From: CAZIKB01 sp964539665 | GTDB lineage: Bacteria > Zhuqueibacterota > Zhuqueibacteria > Oceanimicrobiales > Oceanimicrobiaceae | NCBI GenBank assembly: GCA_964539665.1 | Contig: CAZIKB010000116.1 | Location: forward strand, 1 to 20,715 | Direction of reading: 5' to 3' | DNA length: 20,715 nucleotides | Shown here: positions 1 to 9,416 of the stretch, in pieces | Numbering within the stretch: the first letter of the stretch is position 1 | Layout of the letters: every line of letters begins with the position of its first letter | The notes under the pieces: generated by a model | The model's database searches: none | Told to the model about the DNA's origin: nothing | Seen by the model: only the letters and a program-made list of their open reading frames with translations | Position numbers and translations under genes: made by a program

Positions 1-1155
1 ATTCAAAAGTTTTGATTCTAACACCATCAGTTCGGTTTTTAATTTCTCAATTTGTTTTTCCTGTCCAGATATTTCCCGTCTTATTTCATAAATACTTGAT
101 GAAAAGTTTTGTGCGTCTGAAACTGGTTTAATTATTTCTGTGAACTCGTTAATTGAAAAATCGAAATAGCCCAGTTTTAAATAACATTGGCCTAATAAAA
201 AATGTGCTTCAACATTATTATAAAAATTGGGGTATCTAACCACAATATCATTTAATGCAATAATTGCTGACTGATAATCCTGTAATTTATAAGTTGACCA
301 CCCTATTGCTAATAATACTTCCGGGTAATCATAAAATTCAGAAGAAATATCTTCCAGATAGTTAACTGCTGCTTCATAACTCGCTAATTCAAAGAGTATA
401 TATCCCAAAGATAACCGTGCCGATTCAATTAAATCCTGTTCCTCAGGACTTTTTGCTGAGAGTTTGGTAATTTTAATAAAATTATCGACAGAATTCTTTA
501 CATCTTTTTTTTTTAAATATATCAGTCCACCAGTATATAAGCTAAATGAATAAAATTCGCTGTCATTTTTTATTTGTTGAATAATACTCGGTACGATATT
601 ATAATTCTTCAAATGATAATACGCCTGACCCGCATAATAACGTGATTCATCAACAACCTGATGAAAGGAATAGTGCCCTTCAAGGGCATTATAAAATTTC
701 AAACTTTGCTGATATTCGTTTTTGTGATAATAAACTTTCTGTAAAGCCAGTATGACATCCGGCACCAGCGGCGTTTGTGGTATTTTCTTTAACAAATATC
801 GATACATCAGATCAGCGCCATCAAAAACTTCCATTTCATACAGACAGGAACCGAGCAAATACAGCAATTCATCTAATTTTGAGAAATCCGGATAATAATC
901 TAAAATAACAATCAGATCAATGATACTCTGTGAATAAAGTTTTTCTTTATACTTTTCTTTAGCCTTTTTGAATTGATTATTAGCTACTTTTTCAATTTCC
1001 TTGTCGACTTTATCTTGATTAACTTTGAGAGAGGAGTGCTTGCTCATCAAAGTTGCACCGCTCAAATTTGAAGAAGCGTGAACTGAAGATGCAAACAGAC
1101 CTGTGAGCAATCCAATAACAATAACACATGTTTTTGGGTTCAGGTTTTTACACAT
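1..1155 (-). CDS. exported tetratricopeptide-repeat protein, C-terminus beyond the window
   Basis: The frame is open from an ATG at 1155 down to base 1 (385 codons), so the 3' end of the gene is missing. An in-frame TAA lies three codons upstream of the ATG, which fixes this as the earliest start. Residues 1-27 form a signal peptide (MCKNLNPKTCVIVIGLLTGL then a small-residue region ending VHA), so the protein is exported. The rest is helical with repeated TPR-like patterns such as ALEGHYSFHQVVDESRYYAG, ILFELASYEAAVNYLEDI and AHFLLGQCYLKLGYFDFSI. The end visible here turns into a charged coiled coil (EIRREISGQEKQIEKLKTEL). Such proteins usually scaffold envelope complexes, as BamD or YbgF-type proteins do. 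That role is inferred; no specific family is recognised. It lies 165 bp downstream of the barrel gene and could be co-transcribed with it. No convincing Shine-Dalgarno sits at normal distance. Confidence 0.85.
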   Translation of the reverse strand, partial: MCKNLNPKTCVIVIGLLTGLFASSVHASSNLSGATLMSKHSSLKVNQDKVDKEIEKVANNQFKKAKEKYKEKLYSQSIIDLIVILDYYPDFSKLDELLYLLGSCLYEMEVFDGADLMYRYLLKKIPQTPLVPDVILALQKVYYHKNEYQQSLKFYNALEGHYSFHQVVDESRYYAGQAYYHLKNYNIVPSIIQQIKNDSEFYSFSLYTGGLIYLKKKDVKNSVDNFIKITKLSAKSPEEQDLIESARLSLGYILFELASYEAAVNYLEDISSEFYDYPEVLLAIGWSTYKLQDYQSAIIALNDIVVRYPNFYNNVEAHFLLGQCYLKLGYFDFSINEFTEIIKPVSDAQNFSSSIYEIRREISGQEKQIEKLKTELMVLESKLLN

Positions 1156-1320
1156 TTGAATTTACTCTGTACTCCTGAATAATTTCAAGTTAATATAAAC
1201 TTATCTTAAATTCAAAAAATATTCTTACAGCCAAACATCCCGAGTATCGGAGCAGGGCAGGTATAAAGCTACCTTTACTTCATTTTGTGTTTGACGCGGC
1301 ACGCCAGGTACTTCACCGGT

Positions 1321-2340
1321 TTATAATTTTTTCTCAGGTTTCTTTTTCTTTAGTTTTTTATTTGCTTCTTCTAAATCTTTGTTCGCTTGTTCTCGCTTCC
1401 TTTTTATTTCCTGCAACAATTTTTCTTCTTTTTTTTGGTCGATTTTAGCCACTTTCGGAGGATTTCCATACACTTTATTTGTGTTGATTTGATAATTCAA
1501 TCCAGCAATGATTTTCCAGTCTGCGTATTCATGGATTAAATCTGTCGGATAAGACTCCAATTTTCGACTCAAACTAAGTTCGAAGCCTAAATCAACGATG
1601 ATTCTAAATGGACCGCTAAATTTTATTCCTTGCGTAAGACGCATGGAATTATCTCTAAAGTTCAACTCATCATTATCTAAAAATATTTCACCCGTGTACT
1701 CAGCATAATATATAAATGGACGAACCGGGATCTTAAAACCAAATCCGATGAGCAATTGGTCTGTTGCATCTTTAGAGAAAACAGATACAATATTGTGCTC
1801 CAAATAGCCAATGTTTGAATGGAATTTAATCGGAAGATCTGTTAGATTACGGGACAAGTCCACAGTTATTAAGCCCATTACGCCCACGGAAAAGTGTGAA
1901 GATGAATAAGGCTCGAATGGTGAATTCGGATTTCTTGCAGTAGGTATCCCTATAAAACCTCTGACACCGGTTAAAAAACTGGATAACAAAACAGGCAGTT
2001 GCCACTTCAATCCTATTTGTGTATTGCCAGGAGAAAACCTGTTATGGCGTTGAGCATCCTGATAAGGGACAACATGAGCGGTTAGCTCTATACTATTTGA
2101 AATCCCGTAAGTCAAACCCAAATTGAAATTCTGATCACTTCCAAAAGCTTGACTATCTTCGCTTCTCAAGAACGCTGTATAATAAGTATTATAAAATATG
2201 GAGCCGGACTGAATAGTTTCAGCAGAAAAAACCCTGAATAATCCGCGACCCCCGGAATAAGTAGTCTGTGCGGAAGATGCAGAAGGGATTAACAGTACAA
2301 AGGCAACAGCAATAAAACAGTTAAAAATCTTCCGTATCAT
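1321..2340 (-). CDS. outer-membrane beta-barrel protein with lysine-rich C-terminal tail
   Basis: The 339-residue product starts with a signal peptide (residues 1-24, ending SASSAQ). The next roughly 265 residues alternate in short amphipathic strands rich in aromatic and glycine residues (for example FNLGLTYGISNSIELTAHVV, NTQIGLKWQLP, FRIIVDLGFELSLSRK), the pattern of an outer-membrane barrel. Residues after about 295 change abruptly to a Lys/Glu-rich helix (KIDQKKEEKLLQEIKRKREQ onwards) that ends in KKKKPEKKL. Most barrels end on an aromatic beta-signal strand, so this charged tail is unusual; it probably lies in the periplasm and may touch peptidoglycan or a partner such as the neighbouring TPR protein (inference). 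The substrate is unknown. The ATG is preceded by AT-rich sequence without a visible Shine-Dalgarno. Confidence 0.8.
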   Translation of the reverse strand: MIRKIFNCFIAVAFVLLIPSASSAQTTYSGGRGLFRVFSAETIQSGSIFYNTYYTAFLRSEDSQAFGSDQNFNLGLTYGISNSIELTAHVVPYQDAQRHNRFSPGNTQIGLKWQLPVLLSSFLTGVRGFIGIPTARNPNSPFEPYSSSHFSVGVMGLITVDLSRNLTDLPIKFHSNIGYLEHNIVSVFSKDATDQLLIGFGFKIPVRPFIYYAEYTGEIFLDNDELNFRDNSMRLTQGIKFSGPFRIIVDLGFELSLSRKLESYPTDLIHEYADWKIIAGLNYQINTNKVYGNPPKVAKIDQKKEEKLLQEIKRKREQANKDLEEANKKLKKKKPEKKL

Positions 2341-2674
2341 AAATTAAAAATTAATTATACAGAGCAGATTATCAAGCTCTTTTTTATGTGTATGGCAGTT
2401 TAATAAATATATAAGACTGATTTTTACAATTTTATCATTTTGTATCAACTTGCGTGCCAAACACTATATACTTTACTAATTTAGGATTTGCAAATCAAAT
2501 CCAGAATAATAAGCACTACCAGCATATCAGGATGTTATATTGCTAACTAATATTACAACAATTTGGTTCTTTCTCAAACAACGACTCAAAATGATACAAA
2601 AATGTCGCAAAGTAAGTGCAATTTTAAAATAAAAATTTACAATCAAAAAGATGAAAGCGTTACAATTGTAAAAT
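2341..2674. other. AT-rich intergenic spacer, no gene seen
   Basis: This 334-bp gap between the barrel gene and the PAP2 gene holds no plausible ORF. It contains the 12-bp perfect palindrome GATTTGCAAATC at 2485-2496, which overlaps a 7-bp stem (GGATTTG/CAAATCC, 2484-2502). On the minus strand a TATAAT hexamer lies about 20 bp before the barrel start, but without a correctly spaced -35. The palindrome could be an operator for the barrel gene; nothing proves it. Confidence 0.4.
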
Positions 2675-3640
2675 CTATGGATCAATAATATTTTGGGCAC
2701 TAACAAGTTTAATTTTTTCTTCTAACAGCCGCGAAAAAGGATAGATTACACAAACTAACAAGATGCCGGCAATTGAATCGACAGCATAATGATATTGCAT
2801 ATAAACAACAGAAAAACTCAAAGAAATGATTAATGGCAATACTATCCATCCCAACCATTTTTTGAATTTTGTCAAAAAAATCCATGCAACCCAAACCGCA
2901 GCAACATGCGAACTTGGAAATGCCGCACCTGCTACAGAGGCTTGGTTTTGAATTGACTGGACAAAGCTGTCAAAAAATCCAGCCATCAGGCGCCCCGAGT
3001 GTAAATGTGCTAAGGTATCATGTGGGCCACGCGCAGATAAAAATAAAAATAAAAAATAGCAGCAATACAATATGAATGATAAATTAAAGATATAAGAATG
3101 AAAAAGAGATCTATTTTTATTTAAATATAAAAGAATACCTGTAAGGGGGATTAATATATAATATGACCAATAAGAAAAAGCCATGAATTCCGACAACCAC
3201 GGCGTAAATATACTTTGAACCATCACGGTCGGGTGTCCACCAAAAATAGCAAAATCCCATTTGAGCAGCCACTTTTCCAACCAGAATGGAAATATAATAT
3301 TCATAATTATATTAATTTCTATAAACATAAAGGAATAAAGAAAAACAGGATAGCTATCTCTCAGGAATATTAACGGCTTAAAAGAGCCTTTATTGCCCAC
3401 ATAATTGATCAATGCAATCAGCACACCTACTACGAAAAAATGTGTTAATATTAATAGCGGCCATTGATTGACGCCATCATGAAAAAACAGCAAGAGGATG
3501 GAAATAACGCCAAGATAAAAAAAAGTAGTGTAATCGATTAATCGCAGATTGTTGTTAAAAAGAAATTGTGAATTAATTATTTTTTTCTGATTAATATTCT
3601 TTGATATTTTTTCCCTGGTAGTTTTCTCGACACGTATCAT
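2675..3640 (-). CDS. PAP2-family integral membrane phosphatase (Aur1/inositolphosphotransferase-like)
   Basis: This 321-residue polytopic membrane protein has about six to eight hydrophobic segments between residues 40 and 300. The PAP2 signature is present in a reduced form: ARGP (Arg204) for the first block, FPSSH (241-245, His245) for the second, and YHYAVD (His284, Asp288) for the third. His284 would be the nucleophile and His245 the proton donor by family rule. The short first block (RGP rather than KxxxxxxRP) and the wide spacing resemble the Aur1/Ipt1 branch, whose members act on phospholipids or transfer phospho-head groups. I therefore predict a lipid phosphatase or phosphotransferase of the cytoplasmic membrane, with the active site facing the periplasm. 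The N-terminal 35 residues are basic and cytosolic. The gene stands alone, with about 300 bp on either side. Confidence 0.85.
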   Translation of the reverse strand: MIRVEKTTREKISKNINQKKIINSQFLFNNNLRLIDYTTFFYLGVISILLLFFHDGVNQWPLLILTHFFVVGVLIALINYVGNKGSFKPLIFLRDSYPVFLYSFMFIEINIIMNIIFPFWLEKWLLKWDFAIFGGHPTVMVQSIFTPWLSEFMAFSYWSYYILIPLTGILLYLNKNRSLFHSYIFNLSFILYCCYFLFLFLSARGPHDTLAHLHSGRLMAGFFDSFVQSIQNQASVAGAAFPSSHVAAVWVAWIFLTKFKKWLGWIVLPLIISLSFSVVYMQYHYAVDSIAGILLVCVIYPFSRLLEEKIKLVSAQNIIDP

Positions 3641-3936
3641 TCGCGTATGTTATTCTGAGAGTCAATTTTTATAATCAATATTGCTTATTCATCCTGAATA
3701 TAAACGAAGGACGACATTTATAGAAGTATGGTATTTGAATAATTTGGTGTCAATTTGGGTGCAGTTCATCTTTTGCAAATGTATTACTGACACCGTATTA
3801 TTATTCCTGTAGTTTTAATATAACACCGGCTTAGAAAACTCAGGAAATCCTTAATTTAATTACATTAGTTGACAAATGGTACAAAACTCAACGGCCAAGT
3901 TTACAAAAAGAATGACAAAAATGCAAGTTTAATTAT

Positions 3937-4344
3937 CTACATAATTTGTTCAAATTTTTCAAAGCATTGATAGCCAAAAACCTGAGCCGCTTTAACTTGA
4001 TCAGGATGACCAAACCAGGTTTGGTAGCCTTCCTGTTCAGCTCTCCAACTGCAATCCCAATTAAACTGTATCTTGAAATCCACCGGTCCAAATGTCAAAG
4101 TTCCACTGAAAGCCGAACATGATGAAACCCCCTGGATGTTCACATCGGTTATCTCAACATCAGGGTATTCTTCCAACAGTTTCATCAAAACTCGAATAAT
4201 TTTGATTCCTGGAGAATTCCGGACATGGATGATTAAATCAGTCTCTTTTCCTTCTAAAAACTCCTGGACAGCTTGCTTAAATAATGGTGTTGCCTTACTA
4301 AGTTTTAGCAGTTCCTCTAACTTCTTGTCTTGTATGGATTTCAA
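3937..4344 (-). CDS. small protein of unknown function, TTG start, in frame with the upstream gene
   Basis: I do not recognise this 135-residue protein. It begins with a charged helix (KKLEELLKLSK), has a mixed middle part with VDFKIQFNWDCSWRAE, and contains three cysteines (in SSCSAF, WDCSW and YQCFE) and many aromatic residues near the C-terminus. No signal peptide is seen. The frame has no ATG near its beginning. The TTG at 4344 is supported by AAAGGA nine bases upstream (4354-4359). The frame stays open upstream to the TAA that ends the DUF1186-like gene, 15 codons earlier, so both genes share one frame with a single stop between them. It may be a separate downstream gene of a two-gene operon, or the C-terminal half of an interrupted gene. 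Coding character looks real over the whole length. Confidence 0.6.
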   Translation of the reverse strand: MKSIQDKKLEELLKLSKATPLFKQAVQEFLEGKETDLIIHVRNSPGIKIIRVLMKLLEEYPDVEITDVNIQGVSSCSAFSGTLTFGPVDFKIQFNWDCSWRAEQEGYQTWFGHPDQVKAAQVFGYQCFEKFEQIM

Positions 4345-4389
4345 ATCCCAAAATCCTTTATCATTAAGAGTTGCTATAATCCAATTAGA

Positions 4390-5208
4390 TTACAGGAGAT
4401 CGTGCAAATTGCGGTGTTTTACTTTCTGAGGAGTGCGAGCTGAAGATGACTGTGCAAAGCATGTGTATTGTCGAAATTGTTTATATCTTTTAAAAAGACC
4501 AAGAGGCGTCAATTTCCGTTTGAAATTGCTTTCGTAGCTCTTATTTACTTCTTCAGGGCTGATTATTCCACTCCAAACGCCATTTTTTTCCAGGGCATAA
4601 ATAATGATCGATCGAAGAGCTTCTTCCTTTAAATCTAACAATTCGCTGGCAATTAAACCAATAAAATCAGGCTCATCGTTTTCCTCAACCAACACTTTTT
4701 TGAAAATATTGACGACCTGTTGTTTTTTGGATCTATGATGCAAGCCAATTTGAATGAGCGCTGTACCGGAAGCAAGTCGCGAGAAAACATTATTTCCCTG
4801 GTTCAAAATAAATGATTGCAATTTTTCTAATTGATTCTGCCCCAGGAAATAAAGAACATCCCAAATATCCTCCGCTAATAAATCGTGCAACCAGTAATCC
4901 AGAATTTCTTGTTTTTGAGAGAGAAATTCCAGAATCAGGTCTAACGATTTTTCTGATCGCAGGTGCGCCAACAAATAAAATGCATGCACTACACCAAACC
5001 AATCGACACTGCTTTGTGGAATTTTTAAATTAAGAGAAGAGCTTTTTTGCAAAGCATTGCGCAGGATATCTTCTAAATGAGGTACCACTTTTGAGTCGTA
5101 TGACGTAATTTCTCTGAGTGTCTTATTCTCTATCCAGCAGTCTACACCTTTTAATTCTTCGATTAAAGTTTGTAATTTTTGTTCCTTTATTCGTAAATCT
5201 CCACCCAT
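4390..5208 (-). CDS. HEAT-like helical protein resembling DUF1186
   Basis: The 272-residue product is helical and cytoplasmic, without signal or membrane segments. Residues about 70-210 show paired helices (HAFYLLAHLRSEKSLDLILE, WLHDLLAEDIWDVLYFLGQ, LASGTALIQIGLHH, LIASELLDLKEEALRSIII) in the order known from DUF1186 proteins, which are HEAT-like scaffolds of unknown function. The assignment is by pattern memory. Many members carry a C-terminal SEC-C zinc motif; none is seen here. The last 35 residues (from about GLFKRYKQFRQ) are basic and Ser/Thr-rich and look less conserved, as if the original end had been replaced. The start is firm: AAGGAGGT lies eight bases before the ATG. The frame ends in TAA at 4390-4392 and then continues open into the next small gene. 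Confidence 0.7.
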   Translation of the reverse strand: MGGDLRIKEQKLQTLIEELKGVDCWIENKTLREITSYDSKVVPHLEDILRNALQKSSSLNLKIPQSSVDWFGVVHAFYLLAHLRSEKSLDLILEFLSQKQEILDYWLHDLLAEDIWDVLYFLGQNQLEKLQSFILNQGNNVFSRLASGTALIQIGLHHRSKKQQVVNIFKKVLVEENDEPDFIGLIASELLDLKEEALRSIIIYALEKNGVWSGIISPEEVNKSYESNFKRKLTPLGLFKRYKQFRQYTCFAQSSSARTPQKVKHRNLHDLL

Positions 5209-5495
5209 TTTAACAAACCTCCTTGCCGGCTTTTATCCGAATTCTATAAATCGTTGCCCCTAAATTAGTAATTGTAACAATGAACGTTTAGTTCCTGTTT
5301 TATACAATTGCTTATAGTTTGATTTATTAAACCAAAGGAGCAGCATCGACAAAGATGTAATAAGTTTAATTGAATCAAATTCCTATCATTTAAAATAATG
5401 TTTACAGCTAATATTGTCAAGAAAATTATTATTCGTTAATTTGAATATAAATATACATACAAAGCTTAGCACTATGCAGAAAAAAGTTTTTTACA

Positions 5496-8400
5496 TTACC
5501 ATTCTATCTTCCAGATGACGTCCAATCCTGTCGCTCCCAGTCTTTCCCTTGAAGCTTGTAGCAGCAAATTGAAGAAGAGTATTTTCCTGGGAATTTCGTA
5601 CTCCAGCTCTACTTTCTGATTCCCTTCCGCTCCAAAGTCCTGGCTGATGCTCACAAATACATCCGGGGTAATATATTTGCCAACACGCAACCTGGCTGCT
5701 TCAAAATTCTTCTCACTCTCAATTTGGATGACATCCAGCCTCAATGTTTTACCCAGTTGGCCAGACAATCGTTTCAAAACCTGTCCCGCTAAAAATCCAG
5801 TTGCTTTGCTTTCGATTCCGGAATCATTCGAGTCCCCTTGTTCCTGTCCAGGCGATAAATCTGTTTTCTGTCCATAGGTTAAATCTGCAAAGCTTTGGCC
5901 AAAAACTAATATAGACAATACATCTCCTTGATCAGCAATCTTATCATCCAGCATAAATTTAAACTCCGGACTGTAGAGAGTTCCGGTAATGAATACTTTA
6001 AATTTATGTTTTTGAGGATCGTCAACATTTACATCTGTAAAATCATAAACCGCTTCTATGTTAGCTTCAGGATTTGGTTCAGGCTCACCTTTAAAAACCA
6101 AATCCCCGCTCGAAATCTGAAAGCGATTTCCGAGAACTTCATAATACCCGCGCATTACTGAAAAAGGACCAAACAGCGCTAATTCCGGGCCTTCTTTAAC
6201 AGCCACTAACTCACCTGTCACTTCAATATTTGTATCTTCGCCACGAATCCAGGTGTTTCTTGGGAAACTAACTGATAATTCCCCGCGAAGATTCTTGTAA
6301 AATTGCGTTTCGGTAAAATCACTTTCCACTATGGCAGATGATTTATGAAACCTGACTGCACCCGTAGTATCAAATTCAACTGAGTCGGGCGAGATAATAA
6401 AAAATGGCCTCGATGTGAGCTCCACAAATGTCTCCTCTTCTAACCAGGCCGGGTAATAAATTCTTGATTCATTAACTGTTAGCTCTCCTGAAAAATTAGG
6501 CGCTTGTATGCTGCCTGTGAGCTCAATCTCACCATTTACTTTGGCCTGCATTTTTCTTCTATTCATGAATTGAAAATCATTTAATTTGAATCGAGCTTTA
6601 AAATCTGTAAGATTCTTTTCAGAAAGTGAAAGTCCGCCTTCAATTAATTTTAATTCACCGCCACCGGAGCGCATACGAAAATCCCGAATAATCAAGTCTT
6701 TATTGTTCATAATCACAGCTATATTTACATTACGATATTTCGTTCCAAATTCGGTAATGTCAAATTCTCCATTGAATACGCGAATGGGTCCCACCCCGTT
6801 TAAATCATTTAACGTATTGTTGATTAGTAAATCTGCAATCAGAATACCTTTAATGTTTTGAACGCTTTTTGTAAAAGCTTGCAAAAATGAAAGGTCCAAA
6901 CCCCTTGCGTTTATTTTGAATTCAAGCTGTTCATCTGCAAGGAGTTCATACTCCAATGGAATTAAAGTCAATCTAAAAGGAAGATATCCGCTGGATTCCA
7001 CCAGGCTGTCGTTTTTAACTTTAGAAAGAATAGATTGCCAATAAATGGCATCGTCTTTGAAATTGAAATTTCCGGCAATCTTATCAAAGGCTACCTGATA
7101 ATATTGTCCTTGAACAAGTTCAATATAACCAGTAAAACCAGGGCGCTCCATAGTGCCATTGAATAACAGTTCTAAACTGAACCGGCCATCTAATTCACCG
7201 TCTTGTTCAAAAAAAATCCGATATCTGGAAATATCTAAATCAGTCAGTTCGAGCTGTAGCTGATTTTCCCTTTCATAATCGAAATGACCAGAAAGAGTAA
7301 ACGTCTGGTCTTCAGACGACAATTGCAAACCTGAAACATCAATCCCATTATCTGTAAAATTGAGTAATGTAGCGTCCTTACTTTTTTTCCATTTATGATC
7401 AAAATACTCAATGTCCAGTCCATGTAAATATAGCCAGAAGCCGTTGGCTTCATTGGTTAATTTACCTTGAGTATCTACCAGAAAACCGTTCCCTTGCCGT
7501 AGTTGAATATCAAAATTAGATATCGAATCCTTCTGGTCAATTTTAAAATCTGTGTCAATATTTTTCACCGCGAGCATTTGAGCGGCTAATGCCTGGCCCT
7601 CAATTTTGAAAAATGTATTTTGCTCCGTATAGAAACCTGAACATTCGACGTTGACCTGTTCTATATGTAAATCTTTTGCTCCGATTTGAGACAGGGCCAG
7701 ATCCGCATTGATTTTTAACGAATCCAGGGGGCCCTCAAATTGTCCCAGAAAGTGACCTCTGCCATAAAGAGAATCCATTGGCATCGCATTTGAAAGTACC
7801 GAAAAATCTTTAAAATCAGCCTCCAGTTTTAAATGATTCCCTTTTTGAATCGAAATATCCCCTTCGGCAGAAAAATGACCTAACGGTGAGAATATTGAGA
7901 AATCGTGCAAACTGAATATTTGATTCTCTAAGGTAAAATTAAAATAGGCTGACTCAACAGGGATTTGATGTATTGAAGAAGGAGAAACTTTCAGGGAAAG
8001 ATTCCCTGCCATAAAATCATAGCTCAATCCTGTGCCATCTAATAGCATATCCATGTTTAGATTGGTGGAAAACCCGGGCGTATCTAAGAATCGTCCTAAA
8101 TCGAGTCTTTGTAAATTCGCTTTTAATTGATAATCAAATTTTGATTCAGTAGCAACTAAATCACCTGAAAGTATTGCCCTGGCTCCTTCTATTTTTGCCT
8201 CCGATGTAAAAGATACGGAGTCTCCTTTGATGTAACAATGCAGCCGTGAAGGATCAAGTTGCTTCCCAAGTGCATAACAGGTATCAAAATCAACGCTAAT
8301 TTCGCTGTTTATTTTGCCCCACTCCAGATCCTGCCCCTTCACATGAAATTGAAAATTTATGTTACTGGCCAGATATTTCTGATTGGTCAGCTCTGCCAAA

Positions 8401-9389
8401 TTTAGATTTGTGGTTTTACCCCTGATATCATAGCCATAAGGTTGCTCCCGTACTTGCAGATTGCCGTTTAATTGAATTTTACTGCTTCCAATCCTGAGAT
8501 TACAAAATATATGTAAATTATTCAGTCGGCCTTGCAATTCCAAATCCAGACGCGGTGTGCCATAAATCTTCAACAAAGGTACAGCACGTCGAACCTCAGC
8601 CAAAGATATTGGTTGACCCTTGATGACAATAATTACTTCCGGGTCATTAAAATTTTTTATGTCCAAGCTTGAAATGAATTTTGAGTTTCCTGTTTCGATT
8701 TCAAAATTACTTGCTTGAAAATTACCAGAATCATATTTCATATCTGAACGAATACTTCGAACAATCAAGTCAGGTTCGCTGGCTTCAAAACTCAGATTTC
8801 CTAAAGACAAATTCATCTGCTCATTCCGCATCCAGAATCCGACTTTTACATTCAAATTTTTGATTTTTTTGGGAATCTGCCATTGAACCGCTTGTTTGCG
8901 GTTTATCTCTATTTCTCCGGATAAAATTTGAATATTTGGCGCTGCAATTTCCCAGTTAAAATCTGATTGACTTTGTATTTTTATTTCTTTTGAGTCTGAC
9001 TTCGCAGTGATTAATAATCTGTTAATGTTCCAAATATTGGAGTCTTCCTGGCTCAAATTCAATGCGGGCGCCTCTAAAATAACCTGCCGGATGTGAATCT
9101 TTCTCGTCAGAAGGTCTAATGGACTGTATTGCAGGGATGCCCGTTCAAAGTGCAGCAAAGTCTGATCTTCTAAACTTACTGAAAGATCCTCAATTTGAAG
9201 ATCGGTAAAAAGCGTGCCTTTCAAATTCCTGATTGCAATCTTTCCATTAATATGGGATTCCGCTACAGCTATAATTCTGTTTTTTAACCAGCTTTTAAAA
9301 ACAGGAGTCTGGGAAAAAACAGCCAAAACCAATCCAGATACAAGCAAACCAAGTACAACAAACGAAAACATTTTAATTAATCTACTCAT
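5496..9389 (-). CDS. tamB: translocation and assembly module protein TamB
   Basis: This 1297-residue protein has an N-terminal uncleaved signal anchor (about residues 7-26). A very long beta-rich periplasmic part follows, made of repeated strands as in AsmA/TamB bridge proteins. The last about 370 residues match the TamB (DUF490) domain, including GDVLSILVFGQSFADL near residue 1152 and the end GLDVIWKIEW, whose aromatic last residue resembles the family's terminal strand. TamB-like proteins span the periplasm as a hydrophobic groove, work with TamA in outer-membrane protein insertion, and are implicated in moving phospholipids to the outer membrane. Length and domain order fit the family. The gene starts 27 bp after tamA, so the two are almost certainly co-transcribed. 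No clear Shine-Dalgarno is visible; translational coupling is possible. Confidence 0.93.
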   Translation of the reverse strand: MSRLIKMFSFVVLGLLVSGLVLAVFSQTPVFKSWLKNRIIAVAESHINGKIAIRNLKGTLFTDLQIEDLSVSLEDQTLLHFERASLQYSPLDLLTRKIHIRQVILEAPALNLSQEDSNIWNINRLLITAKSDSKEIKIQSQSDFNWEIAAPNIQILSGEIEINRKQAVQWQIPKKIKNLNVKVGFWMRNEQMNLSLGNLSFEASEPDLIVRSIRSDMKYDSGNFQASNFEIETGNSKFISSLDIKNFNDPEVIIVIKGQPISLAEVRRAVPLLKIYGTPRLDLELQGRLNNLHIFCNLRIGSSKIQLNGNLQVREQPYGYDIRGKTTNLNLAELTNQKYLASNINFQFHVKGQDLEWGKINSEISVDFDTCYALGKQLDPSRLHCYIKGDSVSFTSEAKIEGARAILSGDLVATESKFDYQLKANLQRLDLGRFLDTPGFSTNLNMDMLLDGTGLSYDFMAGNLSLKVSPSSIHQIPVESAYFNFTLENQIFSLHDFSIFSPLGHFSAEGDISIQKGNHLKLEADFKDFSVLSNAMPMDSLYGRGHFLGQFEGPLDSLKINADLALSQIGAKDLHIEQVNVECSGFYTEQNTFFKIEGQALAAQMLAVKNIDTDFKIDQKDSISNFDIQLRQGNGFLVDTQGKLTNEANGFWLYLHGLDIEYFDHKWKKSKDATLLNFTDNGIDVSGLQLSSEDQTFTLSGHFDYERENQLQLELTDLDISRYRIFFEQDGELDGRFSLELLFNGTMERPGFTGYIELVQGQYYQVAFDKIAGNFNFKDDAIYWQSILSKVKNDSLVESSGYLPFRLTLIPLEYELLADEQLEFKINARGLDLSFLQAFTKSVQNIKGILIADLLINNTLNDLNGVGPIRVFNGEFDITEFGTKYRNVNIAVIMNNKDLIIRDFRMRSGGGELKLIEGGLSLSEKNLTDFKARFKLNDFQFMNRRKMQAKVNGEIELTGSIQAPNFSGELTVNESRIYYPAWLEEETFVELTSRPFFIISPDSVEFDTTGAVRFHKSSAIVESDFTETQFYKNLRGELSVSFPRNTWIRGEDTNIEVTGELVAVKEGPELALFGPFSVMRGYYEVLGNRFQISSGDLVFKGEPEPNPEANIEAVYDFTDVNVDDPQKHKFKVFITGTLYSPEFKFMLDDKIADQGDVLSILVFGQSFADLTYGQKTDLSPGQEQGDSNDSGIESKATGFLAGQVLKRLSGQLGKTLRLDVIQIESEKNFEAARLRVGKYITPDVFVSISQDFGAEGNQKVELEYEIPRKILFFNLLLQASRERLGATGLDVIWKIEW

Positions 9390-9416
9390 TTTCAGTCTAC
9401 TATATTTTGCCTATTG

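Noticed and set aside
2366..2388. AGAGC/GCTCT stem followed by six T on the plus strand, as an intrinsic terminator
   Set aside because: The stem is only five pairs with a ten-base loop, and no plus-strand gene lies upstream of it.
4073..4429. 118-codon plus-strand frame opposite the small unknown gene
   Set aside because: It overlaps both minus-strand genes, lacks a ribosome site and has no recognisable pattern; the minus-strand frame has the better coding character.
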